Positions 51,702 through 62,865 of a DNA stretch of 64,000 nt are shown here, in pieces. Both the position numbers and the translations under genes were made by a program. The number at the start of each line of letters is the position of its first letter. Position 1 is the stretch's first letter. Where the stretch lies: the NCBI GenBank assembly GCA_020632795.1, contig JACKEV010000010.1, positions 372,001 through 436,000 on the forward strand, in the 5' to 3' direction. The stretch is from Alphaproteobacteria bacterium (lineage in GTDB: Bacteria > Myxococcota_A > UBA796 > CAJQPC01). The notes below the pieces were generated by a model. The model ran no database searches. It had not been told where the DNA came from and worked only from the letters and a program-made list of their open reading frames with translations.

Positions 51702-53639
51702 CTACTTGGCGGCCTCGGTCCGATGCGCCACGGCGCGACGTACCGGCTGACGCCCGCTGGTCAGCTCGCGCCCCAGCTCCTGGGGGCGGGGAGACAGCTC
51801 GGGCTTCTCCAGCTCGGGCAGCGCCTCGACGCTGTCCATCAGGTCCCGGGCCACCGCGCGCGCCTCGGCGTCGGTGTTGCGGTGCACGTCGCGCAAGAGA
51901 TCGTCGACGACCGCCCGGCGCGACTTGAGCCAGTACAGCGCCCGGCTCAGGTTGTCGCTCTGGCCGCGCTTCAGCTCGCCCTGGACCCGGCTGGCCACCA
52001 GGGTCATCACCGCCAGCTCGGCGCCGACGTCGACCAGGCGGGCCAGGATGAGCTGCCGCATCTCCAGCTTGGGGCCCTTGAGGACCATCTGGTGGAACAG
52101 GGTGCGGGCCAGCTTGCGGGTGCGGGCCTCCACGTAGCGCAGGTGCCCGCGCAGCCGCCCGTCGAAACCACTGTAGTTCTTGAACAACCCGCCCACCCAC
52201 AGCTTCGCGTACCAGACCGGGTAGAAGGCCGCGCACTTCGCCAGGGTCTTGAGCTTCACGCCCAGCGGCGCTCGGCCCAGCAGCGGCCCGGCCAGGCGCA
52301 GGTGCTTGTCCAGCGCCTCGCGGGCCAGGAAGAGGTGCATGATGTCGGTGGTGCCCTCGACGATGCGGTTGATGCGCGTGTCGCGCATGGCCCGCTCGAT
52401 GGCGAAGTCGTGCTCGCCCCGCGCGCGCAGGCTCTCGGCGGTCTCGTAGCCGCGGCCCGCCCGGAGCTGGAGGGCGGTGTCCATGACCTCCCAGGAGCGC
52501 TCGCTGTTGAACATCTTGGCGGTGGCGGCCTCCATCCGGATATCGGCGTTGCCCCGGTCGGACAGCGCGGCGCCGAACATGGCCAGGGCCTCCATCGCGT
52601 AGGCGGCCGAGGCGATGCGGGCGAGCTTGTCGGCCCCGGCCTCGTGCACGCCGATGTGCTTGCCCCACTGGTGGCGGGTCTTCGCCCAGCGGGCCGAGAA
52701 GGTCGCGACCTCCTGGGAGGAGAAGGCGGCGACGGCCGGGATGCCCAGGCGCCCGTCGTTGAGGGTGGTCAGCGCCAGCTTGAGGCCCCGCCCCTCGCCC
52801 GCGATGATGTTCTCGGCGGGCACCTTCACATCGCGGAAGCGCAGCACGCCGTTCTCGATGGCCCGGATGCCCATGAAGCGGCAGCGGTGGAGGACGTCGA
52901 CGCCCTCCCAGTCCTTCTCGACGATGAAGGCGGTGATCTGCTTGCGCTCCTTGCCGTCGACCACCTTGGACGGGGTGCGGGCCATGACCACCAGGACGTC
53001 AGCGATCACGCCGTTGGTGCACCAGAGCTTCTCGCCGTTGAGGATCCAGTGGCTGCCGTCCTCGGAGGGCTCGGCGTGGGTGGTCATGTTGGCGGGGTCG
53101 GAGCCCACCCCTGGCTCGGTCAGGGCGAACGCCGAGATCTCGCCGTTGGCGACGCGGGGCAGGTACTTCTCCTTCTGCTCGGGGGTCCCGAACAGCTTGA
53201 GGGGCTGGGAGACGCCGATGGACTGGTGGGCGGAGAGGGTCGCGCCCAGGGAACCGCAGTGCTTGGAGACCACGCCCAGCAGGCGCATGTAGTTGGTCTG
53301 GGAGAGGCCCAGCCCGCCGTACTTCTTGGGGATCTTGATGCCCCACAGGCCCAGGTCGTTGAAGCCCTTGAAGACGTGGGCGGGGATCTCCTGCTCGGCG
53401 TCGATGCGGTCGCCGTCGACGTGCTCGGCGCACCAGGCGTCGACCCGCGCGCAGATCTCGTCGCCGATGGCGCGGTCCTCAGGGTCCTGCTCGGGGTAGG
53501 GCGCGGCCATGTCCAGCGCCAGCTCACCCATGAACATCGAGCCCATGAACGAGCGCGCCTTCCAGTCGGTCTCGCGGCTCTCCTCGGCGACCTGGATCGA
53601 CCTCGCCTCTTCGGCGTTCCGGTTCTTGTTCTCGATCAT
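51702..53639 (-). CDS. Acyl-CoA dehydrogenase with long C-terminal extension
   Basis: 645 residues from the ATG at 53639 (MIENKNRNAEEARS); 19 more codons are open upstream but start inside the operator. The acyl-CoA dehydrogenase domain runs ~60-420: GLSQTNYMRLLGVV, ALTEPGVGSDPANM (FAD/substrate region), WCTNG and the C-terminal RGYETAES/RINRIVEGTTDIM; the Glu after EGTT is absent or replaced by Asp, as in the VLCAD branch. A ~200-residue helical extension follows, as in very-long-chain enzymes. It should oxidise fatty acyl-CoA in the cytosol. Two palindromic sites just upstream indicate FadR-type control. Confidence 0.88.
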   Translation of the reverse strand: MIENKNRNAEEARSIQVAEESRETDWKARSFMGSMFMGELALDMAAPYPEQDPEDRAIGDEICARVDAWCAEHVDGDRIDAEQEIPAHVFKGFNDLGLWGIKIPKKYGGLGLSQTNYMRLLGVVSKHCGSLGATLSAHQSIGVSQPLKLFGTPEQKEKYLPRVANGEISAFALTEPGVGSDPANMTTHAEPSEDGSHWILNGEKLWCTNGVIADVLVVMARTPSKVVDGKERKQITAFIVEKDWEGVDVLHRCRFMGIRAIENGVLRFRDVKVPAENIIAGEGRGLKLALTTLNDGRLGIPAVAAFSSQEVATFSARWAKTRHQWGKHIGVHEAGADKLARIASAAYAMEALAMFGAALSDRGNADIRMEAATAKMFNSERSWEVMDTALQLRAGRGYETAESLRARGEHDFAIERAMRDTRINRIVEGTTDIMHLFLAREALDKHLRLAGPLLGRAPLGVKLKTLAKCAAFYPVWYAKLWVGGLFKNYSGFDGRLRGHLRYVEARTRKLARTLFHQMVLKGPKLEMRQLILARLVDVGAELAVMTLVASRVQGELKRGQSDNLSRALYWLKSRRAVVDDLLRDVHRNTDAEARAVARDLMDSVEALPELEKPELSPRPQELGRELTSGRQPVRRAVAHRTEAAK

Positions 53640-53681
53640 GAGCGACCTCGGGTGAGGAACGGCCGCTTGCACCACGTCCTG

Positions 53682-53719
53682 TGAATGAGCGGTCATTCAG
53701 TTGAATGAATACTCATTCA
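53682..53719. promoter_or_regulatory. Two TetR/FadR-type operators before the acyl-CoA dehydrogenase gene
   Basis: TGAATGA-N4-TCATTCA occurs twice, at 53682-53699 (spacer GCGG) and 53702-53719 (spacer ATAC), both perfect dyads, 20 bp apart centre to centre. The second matches the TGAATGAxTAxTCATTCA site known for Bacillus FadR, a TetR-family repressor released by long-chain acyl-CoA. The pair covers the expected promoter of the dehydrogenase gene 43-80 bp upstream. The repressor gene is not in this window. Confidence 0.78.
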
Positions 53720-53818
53720 ATACCACGCAAGGAGCGGGGTCGCGCCGAGCGATATGCCGCGCCAGCGGTCGAATACCGACGCGCGATCCGGAAGGAGGGG
53801 CCGATTCGGTTCACCAGA

Positions 53819-53860
53819 CCGTCACATTGCCGAGTTGTCAGGAATTCGTCAAGGTGACGG
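53819..53860. other. Inverted repeat downstream of the SDR gene
   Basis: CCGTCAC and GTGACGG form a seven-base inverted repeat with 28 bases between, just downstream of the SDR stop and beyond the FadR sites. The interior includes a weak GAATTC-centred dyad. It may end the SDR transcript; I cannot tell it from chance with confidence. Confidence 0.3.
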
Positions 53861-53882
53861 GACCGTCAGCGTTTCCCCGGGA

Positions 53883-54539
53883 TCACCAGGGCAGGCTCTG
53901 TCCGTCGGCGTGCCAGAAGCCGCCGGAGGTCTCCATCGTCAGGGCGTCGAGGCGGGCCAGCAGGCCCCGGGCGGCCTCCTCGGGGCCGACGTGCCCCGTG
54001 CCGCCGGTCATGCCGGTGCGCACCCACCCCGGGTGGAGCAGCGCGACGGCAACCCCCTGCTCGCGCAGGTCGTGGGCCAGGCTCTTCCCGGCCATGTTCA
54101 CCGCCGCCTTGGACATGCGGTAGCCGTAGTGGCTGCCGGAGGTGTTGTCGGCGATGGAGCCCATGCGGCTGGTGACGATGCCCACCTTGGCGCCGGGTTG
54201 GAGGCGCTCCCGCAGGGCCGCGGTGACCCGCAGCGGGCCCAGGGCGTTGACCTCGTACTGGAGGCGGAGCAGGTCGAGGTCCAGGTCATCCAGCCCCACC
54301 GACCGCAGGACCCCGGCGTTGTTGATGAGCAGGTCCAGCGGCTCGGTGACCGCCTCGGGCAGGGCGTCCAGGGTCTCGTCGTTGGTCAGATCCAGGGTCA
54401 CGACCCGAACGCCCAGGGCGCGCAGCGCCGGGGAGGCGGTGCGCACCGCAGCGATGACCGTGTAGCCGCGCGAATGGAGGAGGCGGACCAGCTCGAGGCC
54501 GATGCCTCGGTTCGCGCCGGTGACCAGGGCCGTGGGCAT
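53883..54539 (-). CDS. Short-chain dehydrogenase/reductase
   Basis: 218 residues, ATG at 54539 after CGGAG. Cofactor motif ALVTGANRGIGLELV; NNAG as LLINNAGVL; catalytic Tyr and Lys in YGYRMSKAAVN with Ser upstream in VTSRMGS. No signal or membrane segment. NADP is suggested by the Arg after the second strand (AAVRTA). The substrate is unknown. Csg-type short proteins of this length are its closest relatives by eye. Confidence 0.88.
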   Translation of the reverse strand: MPTALVTGANRGIGLELVRLLHSRGYTVIAAVRTASPALRALGVRVVTLDLTNDETLDALPEAVTEPLDLLINNAGVLRSVGLDDLDLDLLRLQYEVNALGPLRVTAALRERLQPGAKVGIVTSRMGSIADNTSGSHYGYRMSKAAVNMAGKSLAHDLREQGVAVALLHPGWVRTGMTGGTGHVGPEEAARGLLARLDALTMETSGGFWHADGQSLPW

Positions 54540-54601
54540 GGAGGACTCCGAGAGAGCAGGGGGAGGGGGTCTGATATCGCGTCACCCCCTCCCCCGCCCG
54601 C

Positions 54602-57016
54602 TCAGTTCAGGCTAGCCCCGAACAGGTCGCCGGTCTCCGCCGTACCCAGAAGCCCCAGGGTGCCCTGCGCCCAGGGGACCCCGTAGCCGGTGCCGAGCCC
54701 GGTGGCCGAGCCGTACAGCACCGTGAAGATGCCGGCGTTGCCCGCGGAGCCGACCTGCTCGCCGGGGATGCCCACCGCGAGGTCCATGTAGCCGTCGGCG
54801 TTGTAGTCGCCGACCGCCAGGGCGGCGCCGAACTGGTCGCCGCTCTCCGAGGTCTCCAGGATGAACGAGTCGTCCTGGGTGAAGAGCTGGCTGTCGTTGA
54901 TGTCGGGGCCGGTGGAGCTGCCGTAGACGATGTACACCGCGCCCGCGCTCGACGCGCTGCCGTCGTCGAAGAAGGGCGCGCCGATCGCGATGTCGTCGTA
55001 GCCGTCGTCGTCGAAGTCCCCGACCGCCAGCGTCTCGCCGAAGAAGGCGAAGGGCACGTTGGTCCCGCCCGCGCTGAGGTTCGACTGCTTGAGCACCTGC
55101 TGATCGACGGTCGACAGACCGCTGGCGGTGCCCCGGATGGCGTGCACGAGGCCCGTGTTCGTGGAGCTGCCCAGGTCCTCGTCCGGCACGCCGATGACCA
55201 CGTCGTCGCGCCCGTCGCCGTCGAAGTCCCCGGTCGCCAGGGCCAGGCCGAAGTGGTCGCTGGCCTCCGCGGTGTTGGAGACGCCGGTGCTGTCCTGGTT
55301 CCAGACCTCGTTGCCGGTGGTGACGATGCCGGAGGCGCTGCCGAAGAACAGGTGGACCTGGCCGCAGTTGTTCACGCTGCCGAGGTCCTCGTCCGGGGCG
55401 CTCACCAGCAGGTCCCCGAAGCCGTCGCCGTTGATGTCCCCGGTGGCCAGCGCCGTGCCGAAGCGGTCGAAGGGCTCGTTGCTGTCCTGCACCCCGGCGG
55501 TGTCCTGGTGGATGACGTGGTCGGTGGTCGTGTCCATCCCGGAGGCGGAGCCGTAGATGATGTGGACCCAGCCGTGGTCCTCGTCGCCGTTGGTGTCCTC
55601 GCCCGGCGCGCCGATGGCCAGGTCGCCGAAGCCGTCGCCGTTGAAGTCACCCAGCGTCACGGACTGCCCGAAGAGGTCGTCCGCCTCCGAGTTGCCGTTG
55701 AAGCCGTTGAGGCCGGGCTGGAGGAGCTCGTCCCCGGTGGCGGTGACCCCGCTCGCCGAGCCGAAGAGCACATGCACGATGCCCGCGTCGCTGTCCTCAC
55801 CCGGCACGCCGATGACGATGTCCGCGATGTCGTCCCCGTCGATGTCGCCGACAGCCAGGGCGCTGCCGAAGGCGTCCTCCTCCTCGGCCACCTCCTGCAC
55901 GCCCGAGGTGTCCTGGTCCCACAGCTCGTCCCGCTGGGACCCCACGCCGAAGCTGGTCCCGTACAGCACGGCGATCCCGCCGATCCGGAGCAGGGTGGAG
56001 GAGCTCTCACCGGGGATCCCGATGACCAGGTCATCGAAGCCGTCGTTGTCGAGGTCCTTGATGCGGGGCACCGCCGCGCTGTACATGCGCCGGATGCCCT
56101 CGATGTCGCCGGCGGTCGGCGCAACGCGCTGCGCGGTGATGAGGTTGCCCGCCTCGGTGAGGATCTTGGCGGTGGCGGTGTTGGTGCTGCCCGAGCCGTA
56201 GTGCATGATCGAGTTGAGGTCATACGGCCCGATGTCCGCGCCGTTGGAGGTGTTGTCACACCACTTGACGTAGTTGGGGGCCTCGGTCGTCGTGATGTTG
56301 GCGGGGAAGACGTCGATGAAGTCGTCCCGATCACAGCGGGTGTGCTCATGGAACAAGCCCGCCGCGTGCCCCACCTCGTGCACCACGCTGCCCTGGGAGC
56401 AGCCGCTGACGGTGATCTGCTGCGCGCCCCCCTGCATCCCGACCGAGGAGGAGCAGGAGAACGTCTCGTTCTCGTAGCCCCGCGCGCAGGTCGAGTCGGC
56501 TCCGTCGATGTTCCCGTCGCCGTCGTTGTCGATCCCGTCGTTGCAGTTGTTCACGGTGTTGGGGTTGGCGAAGACCACGTGGTCGGTGGTGTTGGGGTCG
56601 CCGGTGAGGGGCTCGAGCTGCACCACCATCGAGGCGTTCCAGGTCGCGATGGCGCCCTGGATCAGCGTCTGGATGGTGGGGTTGATGCTGCTGTCGATCA
56701 GGTAGGGGATGGTCCGGTCCGACCATCGGGTGGTCGAGAACACCTTGCCGGCCGAGGGCGGCGCGGCGGGATCGGCGTCCAGGGTCCCCAGCACCATGTC
56801 GCCACCAGCCACCCAGACGTCCCCGACCCGGCGGGCGAGAACCACGATCTCGGTGTCGCCATTGACGAGGGTCACCCAGGCTTCCTCGGCGCCCTCCTGG
56901 CCCGCCATGACCTCGTTCTCGAAGGGCACCGGGGCGCCGTCCAGGCTTTCGGCTTCAGGGGGCGCGCAGGCGGTGAGCGCGGCGGCCAGGACGACAGAGG
57001 GCAGGATCAATCGCAT
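54602..57016 (-). CDS. Astacin-type metalloprotease with FG-GAP propeller
   Basis: 804 residues from the ATG at 57016, which follows GGAG and gives a lipobox leader MRLILPSVVLAAALTAC. Residues ~80-320 are an M12A astacin-type domain: zinc motif HEVGHAAGLFHEHTR (His213, Glu214, His217, His223) and the Met-turn SIMHYGSG. Between 145 and 180 it holds a short Asp-rich insertion NDGIDNDGDGNIDGADSTC like the MopE modules, unusual for astacins. From ~330 to the end are seven or more FG-GAP repeats with DxDGDG-type calcium sites (GDIDGDDIADIVIGVPGEDS). It is a secreted or surface protease; its substrate is unknown. Confidence 0.9.
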   Translation of the reverse strand: MRLILPSVVLAAALTACAPPEAESLDGAPVPFENEVMAGQEGAEEAWVTLVNGDTEIVVLARRVGDVWVAGGDMVLGTLDADPAAPPSAGKVFSTTRWSDRTIPYLIDSSINPTIQTLIQGAIATWNASMVVQLEPLTGDPNTTDHVVFANPNTVNNCNDGIDNDGDGNIDGADSTCARGYENETFSCSSSVGMQGGAQQITVSGCSQGSVVHEVGHAAGLFHEHTRCDRDDFIDVFPANITTTEAPNYVKWCDNTSNGADIGPYDLNSIMHYGSGSTNTATAKILTEAGNLITAQRVAPTAGDIEGIRRMYSAAVPRIKDLDNDGFDDLVIGIPGESSSTLLRIGGIAVLYGTSFGVGSQRDELWDQDTSGVQEVAEEEDAFGSALAVGDIDGDDIADIVIGVPGEDSDAGIVHVLFGSASGVTATGDELLQPGLNGFNGNSEADDLFGQSVTLGDFNGDGFGDLAIGAPGEDTNGDEDHGWVHIIYGSASGMDTTTDHVIHQDTAGVQDSNEPFDRFGTALATGDINGDGFGDLLVSAPDEDLGSVNNCGQVHLFFGSASGIVTTGNEVWNQDSTGVSNTAEASDHFGLALATGDFDGDGRDDVVIGVPDEDLGSSTNTGLVHAIRGTASGLSTVDQQVLKQSNLSAGGTNVPFAFFGETLAVGDFDDDGYDDIAIGAPFFDDGSASSAGAVYIVYGSSTGPDINDSQLFTQDDSFILETSESGDQFGAALAVGDYNADGYMDLAVGIPGEQVGSAGNAGIFTVLYGSATGLGTGYGVPWAQGTLGLLGTAETGDLFGASLN

Positions 57017-57091
57017 GACAGACTCCGGGTTGTTGTTCATGGTCGGGGCACCCCGACACCTGAGAACGTCCCTCCAAAGCGTCCTCCAGGC

Positions 57092-57120
57092 TGTCGCAGG
57101 ATGTCGCAGGGTTGTCGCAG
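57092..57120. repeat. Three TGTCGCAG direct repeats between divergent genes
   Basis: TGTCGCAG starts at 57092, 57102 and 57113, spaced ten and eleven bases, about one helical turn. They lie between the divergent protease and MopE-repeat genes and could be binding sites for a regulator of either. No matching factor is known to me. Confidence 0.45.
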
Positions 57121-57173
57121 CCCCGTGCCCCCCCGGCGGGTGGTAGGTTGACCCCAGCGATCAGGAGGAATGC

Positions 57174-59050
<1,877 letters not shown>

Positions 59051-59054
<4 letters not shown>

Positions 59055-59821
59055 CCGACGATCAGGCCGCCGAGGCCATCCGAGACATCCTGACCCGCGC
59101 CCAGTGGGACCTGCTCGTGGACTACGCGCGGGGCTTCAAGAAGGACCCGGGGCCTCAGGGCTACGCCCGCTTCCTGCGCCTGCACGGCGCGGTGGAGCCC
59201 GCCGAGGCCTCCGCGCGCCTGCACGCCGCGCTCTCCGTCCACCCCCTCTCGGCGGACTACCCGGAGGTGTCCGACAGCAACATGGACCACGGCTTCGCCT
59301 GGTCGCTGGCCGCCTCCAACAGCCCGCCCGACGACTGGGACGAGCAGCTCGCCCGCCACCGGGCCTTCGTGGACGCCCTGCGGGCCGAGACCGGCTCCCC
59401 CGGGTGGGGCCAGTGGCAGGTGCTGGAGGTCTCGGGCATGCCGCTGGGGCTGTGGCAGGGCCCTGCGGTGGAGGCCGGCGCGCAGCTCAGCGTCAACCTC
59501 CCCAACCTCACCGGGCTCCCGCTGAGGGGCGCCATCCTGGCCTGGGCCTGCCTCGCCGGACTCCACGCGCCGGAGCAGGACCTCTCCGGGGCCGACCTCG
59601 CCGGGGCGCTGCTCACGGACAGCCAGCTCGACGGCTGCGACTTCACCGGGGCCGATCTGCGCAAGGCCGACCTGTCCCGCTCCTCTCTGCGGGGGGCCTG
59701 CTTCAAGGACGCGAACCTGGAGGGCTGCGACTTCGAGGGCTGCGACCTGCGGGGCGCGGACTTGAGCGGCGCTCAGCTTCGGGGCGCCCTCTTCACGGGG
59801 GCGCGGGGGGTGAAGCGCTGA
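59051..59821 (+). CDS. Pentapeptide-repeat protein
   Basis: 256 residues, GTG overlapping the previous stop. The N-terminal ~150 residues are unrecognised and have no signal, so the protein is probably cytosolic. The C-terminal ~90 residues are pentapeptide repeats of A(D/N)LXX type, with GADLAGA, ADLRKADLSRSSLRGA and GADLSGAQLRGAL. Such right-handed quadrilateral helices can act as adaptors or DNA mimics. It is coupled to a secreted MopE-repeat protein, which is odd; it may simply share the transcript. Confidence 0.77.
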
Positions 59822-60692
59822 TCGGGCAGCCCAGGTCGGGCTCCAGATAGGATCCGTGGGCCCAGCCGAGCCCCTCCACCCAGAGCCAGCCTCGCTGGTC
59901 CACCGCCCGGACCGGGACGCAGCGGGCGTCCGGGGCCAGGGCGCCGACCCTGGGCGTCCGCGCGCTCGGCCCCACCCGCACGTTCAGCACGTCGTCGGTC
60001 TCCACCCCGGTGACCCGCATCCAGCCCACCGGCACCCGGACCGGCGGGCCCCAGGTGCCCTCCAGGCCCTCGCAGGTCTCCACTGGGGCGTCCTGGACCT
60101 GCGTCCAGCCCGCGCCGGGAACCAACACGGTGAACCCGCTGCGGTCGTAGTGGAAGCTGGTCGTGGTGCTCAGCTCCAGCACGGCCGCGGTCCACCGGCC
60201 GTCGGGGCTGCCCCACACAGAGACCTCCGCGTTGCGACCGGTCCAGGCGTTCACCGGGGCCGGCGCGACCACCCGCTGCTCACCGGCGCGCACCTCGATC
60301 TGGAGCGGCAGGCAGCGGTTCTGCGCGCGCCGCAGCTCCACCTCGGCCTCCTTGGGCACGGGGGCGATCAGGCGGTCGCCCAGGGACGCGGCGGCGGCCG
60401 ACACGACCGCCGCGCGCTCGGGCAGGCCGTAGCCGACGCCCTCGGCAGACTCCACCCTGGATCCATGCGGCACAGACGAGGGCGCCAGCGCCCGGGACTC
60501 GATGGGCAGGCCGTCCTCCCCCACCCGCACCAGGTTGATCCGCACGTCGTCGACCCGCCCGAACATGTCCTGCCGGATCACCCCCTCGGCCAGCCAGGCG
60601 CCGCCCTCCACGTCGAAGCCGAGCAGGTCATGGAAACCCATGGCGCCAGCGGCGCAGGCGTGGGCGGGCAGGATGAGGGCGAGCAGCAGCAT
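59793..60692 (-). CDS. Exported protein with C-terminal SH3b domain
   Basis: 299 residues with a leader MLLLALILPAHACAAG. A lipobox-like Cys is present, but the cut site is uncertain. The N-terminal half is unrecognised; ~235-295 is a bacterial SH3 domain (DVLNVRVGPSARTPRVGALA, then GWLWVEGLGWAHGSYL), which commonly binds peptidoglycan. It overlaps the convergent pentapeptide gene by 29 bases. Confidence 0.75.
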   Translation of the reverse strand: MLLLALILPAHACAAGAMGFHDLLGFDVEGGAWLAEGVIRQDMFGRVDDVRINLVRVGEDGLPIESRALAPSSVPHGSRVESAEGVGYGLPERAAVVSAAAASLGDRLIAPVPKEAEVELRRAQNRCLPLQIEVRAGEQRVVAPAPVNAWTGRNAEVSVWGSPDGRWTAAVLELSTTTSFHYDRSGFTVLVPGAGWTQVQDAPVETCEGLEGTWGPPVRVPVGWMRVTGVETDDVLNVRVGPSARTPRVGALAPDARCVPVRAVDQRGWLWVEGLGWAHGSYLEPDLGCPISASPPAPP

Positions 60693-60726
60693 GGGAGAAG
60701 GGACAACCGAGGGCGGAGGGGGTTCC

Positions 60727-62865
60727 CTACTCCAGGCTCAGCAGGAACAGCGCCAGCGCGTCCAGCTCGTCATCGCCCAGGTGGCTGGTGACGCCGTGCG
60801 CGTCGTCCGGGTTGCGGGTGGTGAGCACATCCCGCACAGTCTCCGCGCTGCCGTCGTGCAGGTAGGGCGCGGTGTCGTGCAGGCCGCGCAGGGTCGGGGT
60901 GTCGATGCCCCACAGCTCGCCCCCCAGCCGGCTGCCGCTGCCCTCGCCCAGGGTGCCCACGTCGTGCAGCAGCGGCTCGCCCTCGGCCAGCCACTGGCTG
61001 TCGGTGTACTCGGGTGGGGGATGACAGTCGGCGCAGCCCGTCTGTGCGGAGAGGAAGATGGACTCGCCCCAGGCGGCGTCGGCGCTCCGGGCGCCGTCGG
61101 GCTCGCGCCAGGGGGAGCGGGGGATGGTGTCGAGGCTCTCCACGTAGGCGGCCAGCGCGTCCAGCGCGTCGCTGCGGCCGGCCTTGGCGGGGCCCAGGGT
61201 GTCCGCGCACTCCGCCCAGTCGGTCTCGGAGAGGAAGCCGTCGCCGGCCTGGGGGCCCCGGATGTCGTTCTCGAAGTCCTGGACCTCGTCGAAGTTGGCG
61301 GACCAGTGGATGGGGCCGTGCGCCGTCCCCCGGCTGCCGGCCAGGGAGATCGTGTTGCGCAGCCCCTCGCCCCGGTCGGTGAAGTCCCAGGTGCGGCCGT
61401 CGTGGGTGCCGTCCAGGTGACAGGAGCCACAGGACACATAGGCGTCCGTGCTCATCCGGGGGTCCACGCTGCGGTGGAAGATGCGCTTGCCCTCCAGCAC
61501 CTCCGGGTCCAGGGGCTCAGGGACGCCGGCCCCCAATTCTACACGGTGAAGCTCCACCTGGTGGCCATCCAGCGCGGTGATATCAAACGCGATGAGTTGG
61601 CGATCGTGGCTGGCCAGCACCCACAGCGTGCCCCCGTCCGGGGTGACCCACAGCCCGTCCAGGCCCGCGCCCACCCCCTGGAAGCCGCCGACCCGCTGGA
61701 GGGTCCACGGGTCCAGGGCGTCGACCACCTCGGCCCCCAGATGGGACACAAACAGCCACTCGCCCTTCGGGGAGAAGGCCACCGCGCTCACGAGGTCGCG
61801 GTTGTCGAAGCTGGCGGCGTACCGCTCCTCGCCGAGCCCGTCCTCGGTGAGGTCGATGAGCCGCAGGTCGGCCCGCGCGGTGGTCTCGAAGGTGAAGGGC
61901 TGGCCCTCCCGATACAGTCCGCGCTCGATGTTGGCCTTGAGGCCTCCGAACACCGCCGCGCGCCCGTCGGGCCGCACCCCGATGCGCTGGAGGTAGGTGG
62001 GCAGGCCGCGGGCGCCGTTGTCGCTGTCCGGCCCGGGATCGATGCGCAGGGTGTAGGGGGTGGCGGTGAGGTCGTCGGGGTCCACGCGCCACCACTGCCC
62101 GGCGACGTCGGCGCTGCGGTGGCGGGAGACGAGCAGCGTGCCGTCGACCCAGGCGAGCCCGCGCAGATCGGGGCCGATAGGCGCCGAGACCTCGATGGCC
62201 TCGCGATCATCGAGGGGGACGCGCGCGACGGCGCCGACGCCCTGGAGGGCCAGCCAGGCCGCCCCGTCGGCGATGACGACCCCGAAGGGGCGGCTGCCCC
62301 AGGGCAGCGTGATCGTGTAGCGTTGGCCAGCGGCGAGGTAGCGCAGCTCGACCGTGTCGCTCTTGGGGCAGGCCACCGCCAGCCAGCCGTCCCCCCGGGA
62401 GAGGGAGCGGGGGCCCTCACAGGTCGCCAGGTGGTCGGTGAGCTGTCCGGTGGCGGGGTCCACCACCGCGATGAGGTCGTGGTCCGGCATCACGGCGTAC
62501 AGCGCGGTGGCGTCGCCCACCAGGGTCGCGCTGGACCGGGGAGCCTGGCTCAAGGGCGGATACACCACAGTCACCGCCAGGGTGTCGGTGTCGGCGCGCC
62601 CATCCGCGCCCTCGACCTCCAGGAAGGCGGTGTAGTGACCCGGCGCCTCGTAACTGTATTCGATGAACTCCCCGTCGATGGCCGCCCCGCCGTCCCCCGG
62701 CGTCCAGGTGTAGCGCGCCGCGTTCTCGGAGCTGCTGCCGTCGAAGGACACCGGCTCCCCCACGTAGGCGAAGACCGGCTCGCCGGCCTCGGCCAGGGGG
62801 CTGCCGTCTCCGGTGATGGGGTTGGGACCCTCCTTGCAGGCCAGCAGCAGCAGGAGCGGGATCAC
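60727..62865 (-). CDS. PKD / di-heme cytochrome c peroxidase-like lipoprotein
   Basis: 712 residues from the GTG at 62865, which overlaps the previous stop by four bases and gives VIPLLLLLAC. A PKD domain (~25-105, with DGSSSENAARYTWTPGDG) is followed by a seven-bladed propeller-like region (~110-440) and a C-terminal (~450-712) di-heme cytochrome c domain of the MauG/cytochrome c peroxidase type. Both heme sites are visible: CGSCH near 487 and CADCH near 605, plus GAWGIDTPTLRGL-like and DVLTTRNPDDAHGV segments. It may reduce peroxide or transfer electrons on the cell surface. The upstream gene is coupled. Confidence 0.84.
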   Translation of the reverse strand: MIPLLLLLACKEGPNPITGDGSPLAEAGEPVFAYVGEPVSFDGSSSENAARYTWTPGDGGAAIDGEFIEYSYEAPGHYTAFLEVEGADGRADTDTLAVTVVYPPLSQAPRSSATLVGDATALYAVMPDHDLIAVVDPATGQLTDHLATCEGPRSLSRGDGWLAVACPKSDTVELRYLAAGQRYTITLPWGSRPFGVVIADGAAWLALQGVGAVARVPLDDREAIEVSAPIGPDLRGLAWVDGTLLVSRHRSADVAGQWWRVDPDDLTATPYTLRIDPGPDSDNGARGLPTYLQRIGVRPDGRAAVFGGLKANIERGLYREGQPFTFETTARADLRLIDLTEDGLGEERYAASFDNRDLVSAVAFSPKGEWLFVSHLGAEVVDALDPWTLQRVGGFQGVGAGLDGLWVTPDGGTLWVLASHDRQLIAFDITALDGHQVELHRVELGAGVPEPLDPEVLEGKRIFHRSVDPRMSTDAYVSCGSCHLDGTHDGRTWDFTDRGEGLRNTISLAGSRGTAHGPIHWSANFDEVQDFENDIRGPQAGDGFLSETDWAECADTLGPAKAGRSDALDALAAYVESLDTIPRSPWREPDGARSADAAWGESIFLSAQTGCADCHPPPEYTDSQWLAEGEPLLHDVGTLGEGSGSRLGGELWGIDTPTLRGLHDTAPYLHDGSAETVRDVLTTRNPDDAHGVTSHLGDDELDALALFLLSLE

